DNA from: Protonemura montana
Lineage: Eukaryota; Arthropoda; Insecta; Plecoptera; Nemouridae
DNA: 64,000 bases
Assembly: GCA_947568835.1 (NCBI GenBank)
Contig: OX387608.1
Coordinates: 3,014,001-3,078,000 of the forward strand
Direction: 5' to 3'
Shown here: positions 11,001-21,711 of the stretch, in pieces
Position numbering within the stretch: position 1 is the stretch's first letter
How the letters are laid out: every line of letters starts with the position of its first letter
Position numbers and translations under genes: made by a program
The notes under the pieces: model-generated
What the model was told of the DNA's origin: nothing
Database searches by the model: none
Seen by the model: the letters and a program-made list of their open reading frames with translations, nothing else

Positions 11001-14000
11001 TAGCACGTGAGTGAAGTGCCCCTGCGGGAATCCCATGATGAGAAGGTGGCCGAGCGCGATACACGTGCCTACTGTGATCCGGTGCCGACCAAGCGTGGCA
11101 CGATTCGCTCCCTCGTTGTAGAGATCCAGCGGACGAGACTCAGACTCGTGCCCAGACGTCTCTCGGATGCAAGCCGTCGTGGAGTACGGCCGAAGTTTGT
11201 CCGGCAGCGAGCCTTCGTCCAGGATGTGGTGGCTGACCAGGCGGACTAAGTCGCCCGGTTTCAGCAGCCCACGTTCCTCACCATGTGCCTGAACACAAGA
11301 TTCAGTTAGCGACTCTCAACGATAGAATATCTGTGCAAGCTTTATCTGTGGCAGTCTTTGCCTCATAAGGATGGAATATCTGTGCAAGCTTTATCCGTGG
11401 TAGTCTTTGCCTCATAAGGATGGAATATCTGTGCAAGCTTTATCTGTGGCAGTCTTTGCCTCATAAGGATGGAATATCTGTGCAAGCTTTATCTGTGGTA
11501 GCTTGACTCTGAGATACCCAAGATATCAGCTCTTACCTTCGCGTCCAGCAGCCGCTCCGCAATGAGGTTCGCGGAGCTGTTTGAGGGCGTAGCCACCAGC
11601 AGCCGGCTGTCCGGCAACAGGTAGAAGATCTGCAGAATGGTCTCGACCAGGGTCATGGTCTTTCCCGTGCCCGGGGGACCGAAGATGATGTAAGGCAGGG
11701 GACGAGCCTCTCCACGCAGCACGTTACGCACCTTGTAAAGGAAAACACGTTCAGTCAAGCGTGCGATGGTTGCAGCCGTTGTAAGGAGAACCTTTGTATA
11801 GACACAAGCAAAGGGGGGTAGACGGGCTCGTTGTTATCGATTGATTTCTGGTGTTTTTAGACATGCTGTTTTACAACAGTCCATGAAGCACTGGTCTAAT
11901 GGCATCGGTGAATGAATGGCTGATGATGAGGATGATGATAAACCTAATCTAGCCTAGAAGGGAGGAGGGGAAACCCGGTGCCGGCACGTAGCCTACTCCT
12001 GTCGAAGACCAAGAGGACCACCGGTTTAAAGTCCCTTCTGAAGGACAGTACATCGCAAACAACAGGATTCCTTCACAAATCCATGCCGTCGAGAGGTTGA
12101 TAAGCAAGGCGAGTGAAGTTGCTGTACTAACTTATATCCTACCAACCTCTCTCCCAAACACAAAGGGGTGTAGATGGGATTGTTGTTATTGATTGAATTC
12201 TGGTGTTTAAAGATGCTCTATTTTACAACAAGCCATGTGGCACTGGTCTAATGGCGTTGGTGAATGATGATGAGGATGTGGATGATGATGAACCTAACCT
12301 AGCCTCTGGTTCGAAACAACAAAACCTTTACTCACCGCTTCTTTCTGGTGGAAATTGAGTGACTTGTTGACCCAGGCGATCTCCCTGCGCTTGGTCTCGT
12401 GCCTCACAGCCAAGTCATCTTCACCGACCACCTTCGTTGCGTTCTCCTCGAGCTGCACTTGCGGCGGCTGCAACGCCAGTCGGCTCGGGAACAAGATCTG
12501 CTCGCCTAAGTTTGCCATCGCGATCTCGACGGCCGAGTGTTGCTTGCGAATCATGCTGCGACTCGACTCGAAGCGCACGTTCACCACGTTGCCGTTGTAG
12601 CTCAGGTGGAACTCCGGACTGAACTTCAGGTAGACGTTGGTGCCGTGGAGCTCGTGAACGCAGCCCTCGAACACGAGGCGTGTGTCTTCCCACGGCCGAG
12701 TCACAAAGATCGTGTCGCCAACCAGAACCTGAACGCAAGCCTTGCTGTAGCTACCACAACTATCACAGATAACACAGGATTCAAGGAGTGGTGAACGCCA
12801 ATTTAATAGGCATCCAAGAGTTGCGAGCTTGCGAAGTATGCTAGTATGTCATATTTGATTAAAATTGCAAACGCTTGCAATGCGCAGGGTATTTTATAGG
12901 GGTGTGCGAAGCTTCGAACTTGACGAATAATTCGGCTCGAATCGAATCGAATTATTTAACTTCGATTGTCGATTAGTTGTTTTAAAATCATTCGAAAATA
13001 CTTCGGTTCGAAAGAAAATTATTCGCTGTTCGAATACTTCGAGGTCAACTTCGAAGTTGGTTCATGTAATGGCTACTAGGGAGCAGCACACGTCACAAAA
13101 TTGAATTCCAAACATGAAATTCAAAATGGCCTTTACTCTGGTTCTTGCTTATTTAAATCTTCTATTCAGGTACCTACTTATGACCCCTTCTGGCTTCTAA
13201 CATGGATATTGATATGAGTGAGGCAGAAACGGAAAGGCAAGGTGATAACAATAACATCAATGATAATAAGAGGAGTGTAATTTGGGACCACTACAAAAAG
13301 CTCATTTTTGTTATTTTATGATCATGCTGTTTAAAGTGTTTATCATGCTATGGTTATCTGTCACAACTCACCCTGATTTGATAAACATGAGATTTATGGG
13401 TAAACTTTTTAGTAGTACATAAAGGAAGGAGACTGGAGGTATAAGTATGTACCTTACGGAATGCTGTTTAACTGGAAGTTAAAACATGCTAAACTTGCTA
13501 ATAAATACCCAAGTGACAATAAAAATTCAGAATTCTGCGTTTTGAAATTGAAATGAAGTGATAAAAGTAGCAATTCGAAAATACTTCGATCAAATGAAAG
13601 ACTTCGACATTCGATTCGATATTCGACGTTTTTGTAAATAATTATTCGAAATTCGATTCGGTTTGAAACTGTTGACAATAATTCGATTCGATATTCGATT
13701 CGAACTCAAAAACTACTATTCGCACACCCCTAATATATATTTTATTATTATGAACAGTATAACCGTCTCAAAAATTGATGCCCAAACGGTAATTAGTGTT
13801 CCTAATAATAATAAAAGTATGCTAGTAGTTGGCATATGAGTCGTCCCTTGTGGGGATCTGTGTGCCCAGATAGCTCAGTTGGTAGACAACCAGGCCAGCA
13901 ATTGGGAGGTCCCGGGTTCGTATCCTCGTCAGTCGCACATCAGTATTGATGAAGTAGTCCAGAGCGTTCGTTAGCAAAAACAAGTTCCCATTCTTTTATT

Positions 14001-17000
14001 ATTATGAACACTATAACGGCTGCTCCCGTTTGGGCATACATTTTTGAGACGGTTATAGTGTTCATAATAATAAAATACCCCACGCATTGCAAGCGTTTGC
14101 AATTCAAATGAGATTTCATCTGAACAAGTTCCCGTTCTCTCCACCAGTCTGCTCACCGACGGTCTTTTCTCTGAGAGTCCAGTAACCTCGAGCGACAGAA
14201 ACTCGCCAGCGTTGCCAACCCGAGTCAGCGGGACGGTCTCCAACGAGTACTCCTCCATCTTGAGTCGCGAGTCAATCTCCTCTAGATACAGCATCGCGTG
14301 GAAACGCTCGCGGTAATTCCGGAATGTCAGGTCCGTGTAAAGGCTGGGCGCAATCTTCCTCAGCGCCTGTACAATCAAGTTCAAGTTAGCAATGCTGTAA
14401 AGTTTATTTATTTATTTAATTTTTAATTTAACTTTTCAATCCAAGCAAACAAAGCTTGTTTGTATGACTCAGGTCCAGCACTTGAAAATTATCACATATT
14501 ATACAAGATTAATTTACATTAAACATTCAAGAATTCATCTAAACTACAAAAATTGTGTTTCAACGGCAATGATTCGAGTTCTTTCTTGAAGTATTTTACA
14601 TTGGTTTTTATAACTGTATAGGACATGTGAATATCACCGGAAAAAAAATCATATAAAAAAAATCACTTGTTTTTTGTGTAACAAAAAGTCTGCTCAAATT
14701 GCAACCAAATTTTCAAAGCACATTTTCACGATCTCAACTTTGACCTAAGATTTTCAGAAAAATCGGTCTTATAGTAATTATTGTAACAATTAAAAATGTG
14801 CAAAAATTTTCAGATTTTGTATTTAATTTGTTTAGAGCTATGTACTTGTGCCAAGTGTCATAAAATGCTGACCTAGATGAAATCTTATTGAAATTGCAAA
14901 CGCTTGCAATGCGCGGGGTATTTTACTATTATGAACACTATAACCGTCTCAAAAATTGATGCCCAAACGGGGACTCGAACACCGATCTCCACCTGTCGCG
15001 GGTGTTGCTCTAACCAATTGAGCTACTTGGACACTTAAAAAAAGCTAGTCATTGAAGTACAAGTAGCTCAATTGGTTAGAGCAACACCTGCGACAGGTGG
15101 AGATCGGGGTTCGAGTCCCCGTTTGGGCATCAATTTTTGAGACGGTTAAAGCGTTGAGTGTAGGTTATAGGTAGAGAAACAACGTCAATTTTACAGTCTC
15201 TGCGTGAAAGATGGCTGCCAAATGACTACCTTACCGACAAAAATGCAGAGTACCGGAACATCACGTTAAGTGGAGCCACTGTCGTATGAAATTTAATTTC
15301 GATATTTCTCGTAGGTTACTCGCTTTTTAATATCGTTACGTGGATATCAACCGTTGAGGTAAACATTGATGAAGATTTTTTAAGCATGGAAAGGCTCAAA
15401 AGCGAGTTAACCTACGAGAAATATCGAAATTAAAATTCGTGGCTCCACTTAACGTGATGTTCCGGAACTCTGCATTTTTGTCGGTAAGGTAGTCATTTGG
15501 CGGCCATCTTCCACGCAGAGACTGTAAAATTGACGTTGTTTCTCTACCTAGAACCTACGCTCAACGGTTATAGTGTTGATAATAATAAAATGCTGAACAA
15601 AATAATATCGGGAGAGGAGGCCACCTCTTCAAAATTGAAAAGATGGGCTACAGCACCAACGTTGGCACAGGATCTTTCCTGGGAGCGTCAATTATGGAAT
15701 GGAACCAGCTGGACATGGACGTAGTAGAGCCATGGCCGAAGTCAGCTGAAGAGTTTAGAATTAGAATAAAAATTAATAATATTAAGAAAAATGTAAACTA
15801 GAATAGCTAGGTATAGAAGACATTATATTGTAACCAAGCCAGGGTGCTATAAACAATAAAACATTAAATACAATACAATACAATACCTCTTCTATCTCCA
15901 GAATGGTGCGCACGACTCCCTCGAGGTTGACAACGGCGTCCTTGTACCGTCGCGGCACGTCGTACGGATCGAGGCGCCGCGCGATGAACTTGGGCGGAGC
16001 CAAGCTCCGCACGCCGCGCACCACGCTCATGCCCTCGTTGGAGCGGAGCCGAGCGTTCGACCGCGCCGGACGTTCCGTGCTGCGGTCCTCGGAGATCAAG
16101 CGGACCTGGAGATGACGACTAGCTTCAAGATTGTGTTGGCAACATTATTTAATTAATTATTTGTGGTGTTTAACGACGCACTGTTTTGACAACTGGTCAT
16201 GCGGCACTGGTCTAATGGCGTTGGTGAATGAGAGGATGAAGATGAACACCTAGCTTAGAAAGGAACGAGAGGAAACCTGGTGCCGGCACGTAGCCTACTC
16301 CTGCCGAAGAGCACCAAGGGGACCACCGGCTTAACGTCCCTTCCGAAGGACGGTACAACGCGAACAACAGGATTCCTCCACAAATCCATGCTGCCGAGAG
16401 GTTGATAAGCAAGGCGAGTGAAGTTGCTGTACTAACTTTCATCCCACCAAACTCTCTCCCAAACAGAACTGGTCATGTGTATGATGGTCACCCATCCAAT
16501 ACCTGACCCAGCGCAGTGTTGCTTAACTTCGGTGAACTAACGAGAACTGGTGTTTCCAACACAACAAACCGTCCAGTGTTAAATCATTGGGTCTATAGGT
16601 AGAGTCAAAGTCCCAGCACAGATGCTATCATGAAAGTACTACTAGGATGCCCCTAATCAACTGGCAGAAGTTGCAAAATGTCAGGAGAATTAACAAAAAC
16701 TATTTCAACTGGGTTTTGAATGCTAAGTAATGAACAACTAAATTTCCCAACGTTTCGTAACATGTGCCTGTTACTTTATCAAGGGTAAGAGCAAGGGTAA
16801 GGTGCATAACGTAAAGACAACCTCGAAAAATTGGCGTTTTTTCTACACACATAATTGGTTAGTTAGTAAAAAAAAACCAATTAATTCTTGATTTTATTTT
16901 CGAAATTAAAAAATACGTAGGTTTTTTAATTTACCCTAATTCTTTTATTTAGATGCATGTAGAATGCTTTAACTAGGTAATTGTTATAATTTTATGTGGT

Positions 17001-20000
17001 TTTTTTGTTATCGGAAAATTGTCAGGACTGCTCTTACCCTTGATGAAGTAACTAGTACATGTTACGAAACGTTGGGAAATTTAGTTGTTCTTCGCTTGGC
17101 ATTCAAAACCCATTCCAAATAGTTTTTGTTAAAACTAGCGCTAAGTTTACATAAAGTAGACATGAGTCTAAAAACAATCATGTCAGGAGAATTTGTTCTT
17201 TTACTTAACATTAAAAGCCCCAGCTTAAAGTTTTTTTTTTTTTTTAAGATTTCATTCGGTACTTTGTAACAGTCACAGGAGAAGTCCAGTATCGAGCCGT
17301 GAACGCAGTGAATTACGTTGAATTACTCACAGATTCCATGTCGCAGACGTCCACCTGGAAGTGGCAGCCGACCTTGAACTCGCGGAACGTGAAGACGAAG
17401 AGCTCGCGCGAGATGCCGATGAACTTTCCGAGGCAGGAGAACGTGAAGTTGAGCGATTGTCCGGGCGGCACCGCCACCTTCTTGTTAGCGTTGCCGTACG
17501 TGAGAGAGACCTGCAAACAAGCACCGAGCATTCAGTCGCAAAGTCTCATACAGCGATCACCAAGCAGCTTTTTTACTTTTACGAACACTATTTACCTCTC
17601 AAAAATCAGTGCCCAACCTCATCAAATACTCTAAAATCATCTCAAAAAGCTAGTGTCAAAGAAGCTCAATTGGTTAGAGCAACACCTGCGACAGGTGGAG
17701 ATCGGGGTTCGTTTCACTGTTTGGGCATCAATTTTCAAGAGGTTATTTGTGTGCATAATAATAAAATACCCTGGGAATTGCAAGCGTTTGCAATTTAAAT
17801 CAGATTATTTTGCTTCAAATTGATTCGATCCGAGACAAATGGCAGCTATTTCTTTGAACTAAGCTACAAATGAAATGGACAAAATTACAAACAAACTGGA
17901 AGAGCGGGACTGAACAAAGTAGAAAAAATCAAGACAAACAAACAAAACTAATCCCCCCTTGAGGGGATCCCTTATCCCACCCCCGCGAAAGCTGGAATAT
18001 GTGTGTACGGATAGCTCAGTTGGTAGAGCACCCGACCGGAAATTGGGAGGTCCCGGGTTCGTATTCCGGTTTGGTTGCACATTTTTCCAGTCTAGCTTCC
18101 TTTCCATCATTCGCTTGCGGGTTTAAGCTCCCTAGTGGAAATGCCAGAAAACCAAAAAACACTGAAACAAAACTAATATAATCTTGAGCCTGGCCAGATT
18201 CAAATCAAGGTTTAGTATAACAATCAAACAACCGATATGAAATCTGATTTAAACTGCAAACGCTTGCAATGCGCGGCGTATTATATGAATACCTGCGAGC
18301 CGCGCTGAGTTAAATAGAAGTCAGCAAACATCAATATGTGCTCCTGGCTGCCGTTGTTGGTCAGGGTGACCGAGATCTGCTTCCCCGTCTGCCCCTTGAC
18401 CACGGTACCGAACTCAAACTCATATCCGCTGAGCGAGATGCCGCGCTTCTTGGTGCAGAGCTCTGTGATCTCGGTGCTGGCTGCGCTTGTGTTGTAACGG
18501 ACCGGGCGTCCAGACACGACCGGAGTCACCAGCAGAGCACGCCACGTGCAAACACCTGTTGGCGGCCGGGGAGTTGTTTTATTATCAACACTATAACCGT
18601 CTCAAAAATTGATGCCCAAATGGTGACATTTGGGATATTTGAACATTTGGACAAAAGTGACTGTTCATTTTTTGATGAATTATAAAATGCTTTAGGTGAA
18701 ATCTTATTTAAATTTGAAACGCTTGCAATGCGCGGGGTATTTCATTATTATGAACATCAAAACTGTCTCAAAAATTGATGCCCAAATGGGGACATTTGGG
18801 ACATTTGAACAAAATGGATTGTTCATTTTTTGATGAATTATAAAATACTTAAGATGAAATCTCATTTAAATTCCAAACGCTTGCAATGCGCGGGGTATTC
18901 CATTATTATGAACATTATAACCATCTCGAAAATTGATGCCCAAACGGGGACTCGAACCCCGATCTCCACCTGTCGCGGGTGTTGCTCTGAACCATTGAGC
19001 TACTTGGACACTGGCTTTTTGAGACGATTTTAGTGTATTTGATGAGAATGACGGATCTCCAAGGAATAGAACCACGAGGCTGTGAATACTCACAGTCACT
19101 CTGATTCTAGTGACGCTATATCACGTCACAACCTGTCAAACTCTAGTAACTCCAATTTGACGTTGGATGCGTTGTTGTATTAGGATGAAATCTTATTTAA
19201 ATTGCGAACGCTTGCATAAATGTATTATATTATTAGGAACACTGATAACCAAATGCACTAAAATTTTCTCAAAAATGACATGACCAAGTAGCTTAATTGG
19301 TTAGAGCAACACCTGCGAAATGGTAAAGATCGGGGTTCCCTTCAGGGCACCAATATTTCAGAGGTTATAAGTGTTAAAAATAATAAAAAATAGGGAAAAC
19401 GTATTTACTATCATTATTTACTGTAGCAGGGCCTCTTAAAAAGTAGTAAAACTGTTAAAAGTGTGATGATAATTTTCTATTCACAGTCCATCAAGGAAGT
19501 TTTTGCACGTTTCAAAAATGAGGAACCTCGATATCAAAAATCCACGTCTTTTTCAGAAAGCGCTTACATTTTTTTTTTAAATTGTCTGCGAAAGGAAACA
19601 CAACCAAGAAAGAGAAAATAATGAAGAGCTGTTTCTTATAACGCCGCACTTCACCCGGAGCTTTGTATTATTTTTTATTTGTGGTGTTTAACGACGCACA
19701 GTTTTGACAACCGGCCATGCCGCACTGGTCTAATGGCGGCGGTGAATGAGTGGATCATGATGAGGATCATGATGAGGATGATGATGAGGATGATGATGAG
19801 GATGATGATGAACCTAACCTCAAAGGGAGGAGGGGAAACCCGGTGCCGGCACGTAGCCTACTCCTGTCTAAGACCAAGGGGACTACCGGCTGAACGTCCC
19901 TTCCAAAGGACGGTACAACGCGAACAACAGGATTACTCCACAAATCCATGATGTCGAGAGGTTGATAAGCAAGGCGAGTGAAGTTGTTGAACTGACTTTC

Positions 20001-21711
20001 ATCCCTCCAACCTCTCTCCCAAACAGAACTGGTCATGTGTATGATGGTCACCCATCCAATACCTGACACAGCGCAGTGTTGCTTAACTTTCATCCCTCCA
20101 ACCTCTCTCCCGAACAGAACTGGTCATGTGTATGATGGTCACCCACCCAATACCTGACCCAGCGCAGTGTTGCTTAACTTTCATCCCTCCAACCTCTCTC
20201 CCAAACAGAACTGGCCATGTGTATGATGGTCACCCATCCAATACCTGACTCAGCGCAGTGTTGCTTAACTTCGGTGATCTAACGAGAACCGGTGTTTCCA
20301 ACACGACAAACCCTTCGGTTCAGAGCTTCGTAATTGCGCCTCTTAAATGCGCTCAACGCACCTTGATAGCTCTCGATGGCCTCTGCATTGACCTCATCCC
20401 CCCGAAAGGGAATGTACCCGGGCTTGAGTGACTCGGCGTTGAAGAAGACGTTCTTCCCGATGACTCCATTCTTGGCGTTGTCGATGGCCGTGACCTGCCC
20501 CGTGATCACCTTGTGCCGCACCCAGCGGACTCGGCTCACGTCCACGATGCCTCCTCTGAGGTCGTCAGCCTCCGAGTCCACCTCGACCACCGCGTCCAGG
20601 TAGAGGAAGTCACCGACCATGGGTGTGAACAATGTGGACACTTTGTCGAGGCAGAAGCGAAAGGAGTTGCCAACGATCACTTCACGACCATTTCGAGCAG
20701 TCACCTGGGGAGGAAATCGATTGGTTTTTGGTGTTAAAGAGGCTTGAAGGTAAAACACATACATTTGAGTAAGCTTAGAGATACACAATCACCTGTCAAC
20801 AAAAACAAATTATTTGAAAATTATTATTTTTTCAATAACGGTCTTGTCTGCCCTACGTGATACCAGTATTTGAAACCGTGAACGGTTAATAGATTGTTTT
20901 GCTAAAATGTCAGGCCATCAAGTCCTTTTTATCAATACTAAATGCTTCAAAATCCAACCTTAATTGCAACAGGCTCTTACCATCTTCGGAAAATCAACAT
21001 GACTATTGATTATTATTATTATTATATTTTACATAACTGTTTACAGTTCTATATGTAAACTTTTTCTATAAGGCCCATTCAATTACCATGTATCCAGTCA
21101 ATAGCCAAATAAATAAAATAAATAAAAATATTATTTTTCAATAAAAAATCAGAACATCTCACCTGTTGTAGTTCACTTCGATACATCGTCTCCAGCTGAA
21201 TGTCCGTCTGCAGCTTCTCATAGTCTGGTTCTACTTTCAGCGTTTCCTCGTCGGCATCCCACGCGACGATCTTCTTGTTCAGAATCGCCGTCACTTTCTT
21301 CACCGACCAATCCTCCTGGGAATTCGGTCGGTACGCAACGTACAACACCTCGTCGTCGAGTTTGATATCTTGAGGTGCGTCGCGAATGTCAAAGTATCTG
21401 TTCCCATCGATGCAGCCGGAAGATCCACGGAGAAGGGTAACCTGACCAGAGCGTATTACGCACCCCATGTCGGTGTTAGGTTCTGAACCGACTTCTTCTT
21501 CTTCTTTCACGATAGGATCATCCGTTGTCCAAACCAGCTTGCTTAGTTTGTCGTACAACTCTTTATCTTGCTTCTCTTTTTCAAGCCTTTTGTTTGAAAG
21601 CGTCGAAGATGTGAAGAAGCTCAATGCCCACTCCCAAGTGCTAAGAGAATCCTCATCATCATCATCATAGGAATCACTGTTTGAGCCAAACATCCAAGAA
21701 TATAACCCCAT
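8093..21711 (-). CDS. MOV10L1: MOV10L1/Armitage-type piRNA-pathway RNA helicase, complete, 13 exons
   Basis: Exons in transcript order: 21711–21163, 20704–20362, 18555–18293, 17510–17331, 16105–15887, 14366–14157, 12728–12336, 11731–11537, 11288–10952, 10497–10184, 9450–9232, 8989–8811, 8273–8093. All have GT–AG borders and the phases close at 1193 aa (human MOV10L1 about 1211). The SF1B helicase motifs are intact: GPPGTGKT (about residue 737), [13 protein letters not shown] (about 882), [35 protein letters not shown] and VAITRART. The N-terminal part matches MOV10L1 ([13 protein letters not shown]) and not the shorter MOV10, and carries an acidic DDDDED stretch. The family binds piRNA precursors in germline cytoplasm and feeds them 5' to 3' to processing. 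The start was chosen at [10 protein letters not shown]; an in-frame ATG 42 bp upstream is possible. Most introns hold SINEs or foldbacks. Confidence 0.96.
8300..8505 (-). mobile_element. SINE-A copy (MOV10L1 last intron)
   Basis: The tail palindrome TTGCAAACGCTTGCAA, the TATTATCAACACTATAACC segment and a tRNA-like core up to GTTGCTCTAACC are present in reverse. They are followed by a short opposite-orientation tail piece (GAGACGTTTATAATGTTCAT). The core is truncated at its tRNA 5' side. Confidence 0.85.
9722..10060 (-). mobile_element. SINE-A copy with an opposite-facing tail fragment
   Basis: An intact reverse core (CGGGGACTCGAACCCCGATC … GAGCTACTTGGACACTGGC) is at about 9795–9890. The head is cut short after TTTGATGAGAAT, followed by an AGTAGTA-rich microsatellite. 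A plus-facing tail (TTTGGGCATCAATTTTTGAG …) is at 10010–10058. The two tails can pair over about 50 bp. Confidence 0.85.
10504..10910 (+). other. Purine-rich stretch, possible LINE remnant
   Basis: This MOV10L1 intron is A/G-rich on plus. One plus frame reads [20 protein letters not shown], loosely like the C-terminal 'RWxGH…R' end of some LINE ORFs. The resemblance is weak and the rest of the frame is broken. No other feature is seen. Confidence 0.25.
11325..11505. repeat. 49-bp minisatellite, about 3.7 copies (locus 1)
   Basis: The unit GGAATATCTGTGCAAGCTTT + ATCTGTGGCAGTCTTTGCCT + CATAAGGAT has an exact 49-bp spacing (for example 11373 to 11422). The same unit forms a longer array at 49275–49665. 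Here it ends 32 bp from the donor of MOV10L1 exon 8, inside the intron. Confidence 0.93.
11815..12305 (-). mobile_element. SINE-B (5S-type family), two truncated copies
   Basis: A body copy (about 11830–12160, with GGTGCCGGCACGTAGCCTAC, GTCCCTTCTGAAGGACAG, GAGAGGTTGATAAGCAAGGC) is followed by a second, shorter body piece (about 12165–12305) in the same orientation. The 5S-like head is missing from both. Confidence 0.8.
12896..13735. mobile_element. Foldback DNA transposon with GGGGTGTGCGAA termini, nested in SINE-A
   Basis: Ends are GGGGTGTGCGAA at 12898 and TTCGCACACCCC near 13731. Subterminal arrays of ATTCGATTCGA-type repeats occupy both arms. The insertion splits a SINE-A tail: TATTTTAT precedes the left end and recurs about 6 bp beyond the right end. 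An 8-bp duplication of this kind is typical of hAT elements. No transposase is visible, so it is non-autonomous. It lies in MOV10L1 intron 6. Confidence 0.8.
13855..13950 (+). mobile_element. SINE-C copy (second tRNA-like family)
   Basis: A tRNA-like core with A box TAGCTCAGTTGG and B-box region GGTTCGTATCC is followed by GTCGCACAT. The core matches 18001–18080. The anticodon arm is not that of a sound tRNA gene. Confidence 0.7.
13998..14130 (+). mobile_element. SINE-A remnant, two facing tails
   Basis: TTATTATTATGAACACTATAA is followed 30 bp later by its inverse GGTTATAGTGTTCATAATAA, then the plus tail down to GATTTCATCTGA. The tRNA-like core is deleted, leaving a short palindrome. Confidence 0.75.
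14876..15152. mobile_element. Head-to-head pair of SINE-A cores (hairpin)
   Basis: A reverse SINE-A (tail 14876, core 14970–15030) is followed after about 25 bp by a plus core (15060–15127) and tail. The two cores are near-perfect complements over about 75 bp plus the adjoining TTTTTGAGACGGTTA, so transcript from either strand can fold into one long hairpin. The plus tail is cut at 15152 by the next element. Confidence 0.85.
15153..15565. mobile_element. 413-bp large-hairpin element with about 170-bp inverted arms
   Basis: The left arm begins GTTGAGTGTAGGTTATAGGT and the right arm ends with the inverse (…ACCTAGAACCTACGCTCAAC). Pairing extends through TTTTACAGTCTCTGCG, GACTACCTTACCGACAAAAA and TCTCGTAGGTTACTCGCTTTT-type blocks to a central loop of roughly 70 bp. 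It interrupts a SINE-A: GGTTAAAG (15144–15151) and GGTTATAG (15566–15573) look like a slightly diverged 8-bp target duplication. A diverged relative lies at 40700–40870. Confidence 0.85.
15590..15886 (+). mobile_element. LINE 3' fragment with pentanucleotide tail
   Basis: A plus frame reads [20 protein letters not shown] followed by [16 protein letters not shown] and a stop. This is the pattern seen at the C-terminus of non-LTR retrotransposon polyproteins ('F…W N.L..…S...F'). After the stop comes a short 3' region, AATAAAACA and a (CAATA)n tail. The tail runs straight into MOV10L1 exon 5, whose donor GTATTG is built from it. Confidence 0.7.
16145..16567 (-). mobile_element. SINE-B full copy with 5S rRNA-like head
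   Basis: Read on minus, the head contains GTTCTCGTTAGTTCACCGAA followed by GTTAAGCAACACTGCGC and GGTATTGGATGGGTGACC. This lines up with 5S rRNA (…TCTCGTCCGATCACCGAAGTTAAGCA…, …TACTTGGATGGGTGACC). The body follows (GTACCGTCCTTCGGAAGGGA, AGGCTACGTGCCGGCACC), ending at a terminal GTCGTTAAACACCACAAATA. This makes it a SINE3-type element with a 5S-type internal promoter. Confidence 0.88.
16690..17190. mobile_element. FB-1 foldback, long-spacer copy
   Basis: FB-1 arms at 16692–16805 and 17035–17131 enclose about 230 bp not shared with the other copies. The outer flank TAAAGTAGACATGAGTCTAA (17150) matches the family's flank elsewhere, so this may be the least deleted copy. Confidence 0.8.
17570..17805 (+). 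mobile_element. SINE-A copy, head truncated
   Basis: The plus core (AGCTCAATTGGTTAGAGCAA…) is at 17663–17730. It is followed by the tail through TTGCAAGCGTTTGCAATTTA. B box is altered (GGTTCGTTTC). Confidence 0.8.
17945..18110 (+). mobile_element. SINE-C, best copy
   Basis: The copy starts with CCCCTTGAGGGGATCCC and CGCGAAAGCTGGAATATGTG. A tRNA-like core 18005–18078 follows (A box TAGCTCAGTTGG, B box GGTTCGTATTC), then TTTTTCCAGTCTAGCTTCCTTT. The 60.7-kb copy shares both flanks, which defines the family boundaries. Confidence 0.8.
18236..19390 (-). mobile_element. SINE-A cluster (three tails, one full copy, one diverged copy)
   Basis: Truncated tails lie at 18236–18288, 18570–18640 and 18705–18790. 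A full reverse copy lies at about 18850–19180 (core 18940–19012, intact B box and complete head). A diverged plus core at 19268–19345 has a reverse tail at 19186–19250 in front of it. The first tail ends within 10 bp of the MOV10L1 exon 3 donor. Confidence 0.8.
19672..20310 (-). mobile_element. SINE-B full copy with head-proximal segment triplicated
   Basis: The 3' end TTTGTGGTGTTTAACGACGC and a (GATGAT)n stretch lead into the shared body. From 19996 a 91-bp segment (CTTTCATCCCTCCAACC … GCGCAGTGTTGCTTAA) repeats three times at exact 91-bp spacing (19996, 20087, 20178). The complete 5S-like head ends at about 20310. Each repeat carries part of the 5S-like region (GGATGGGTGACC on minus). Confidence 0.9.

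Noticed and set aside
15060-15127. Possible tRNA genes (this and about 15 similar cloverleaf-like sequences)
   Set aside because: All are embedded in the same repeated SINE-A or SINE-C context, lack U33 and vary in the acceptor stem. Better explained as SINE heads.
16490-16567. Possible 5S rRNA gene
   Set aside because: Only the central promoter-containing part of 5S is present, joined to a shared SINE body. The 5' and 3' stems of 5S are missing.
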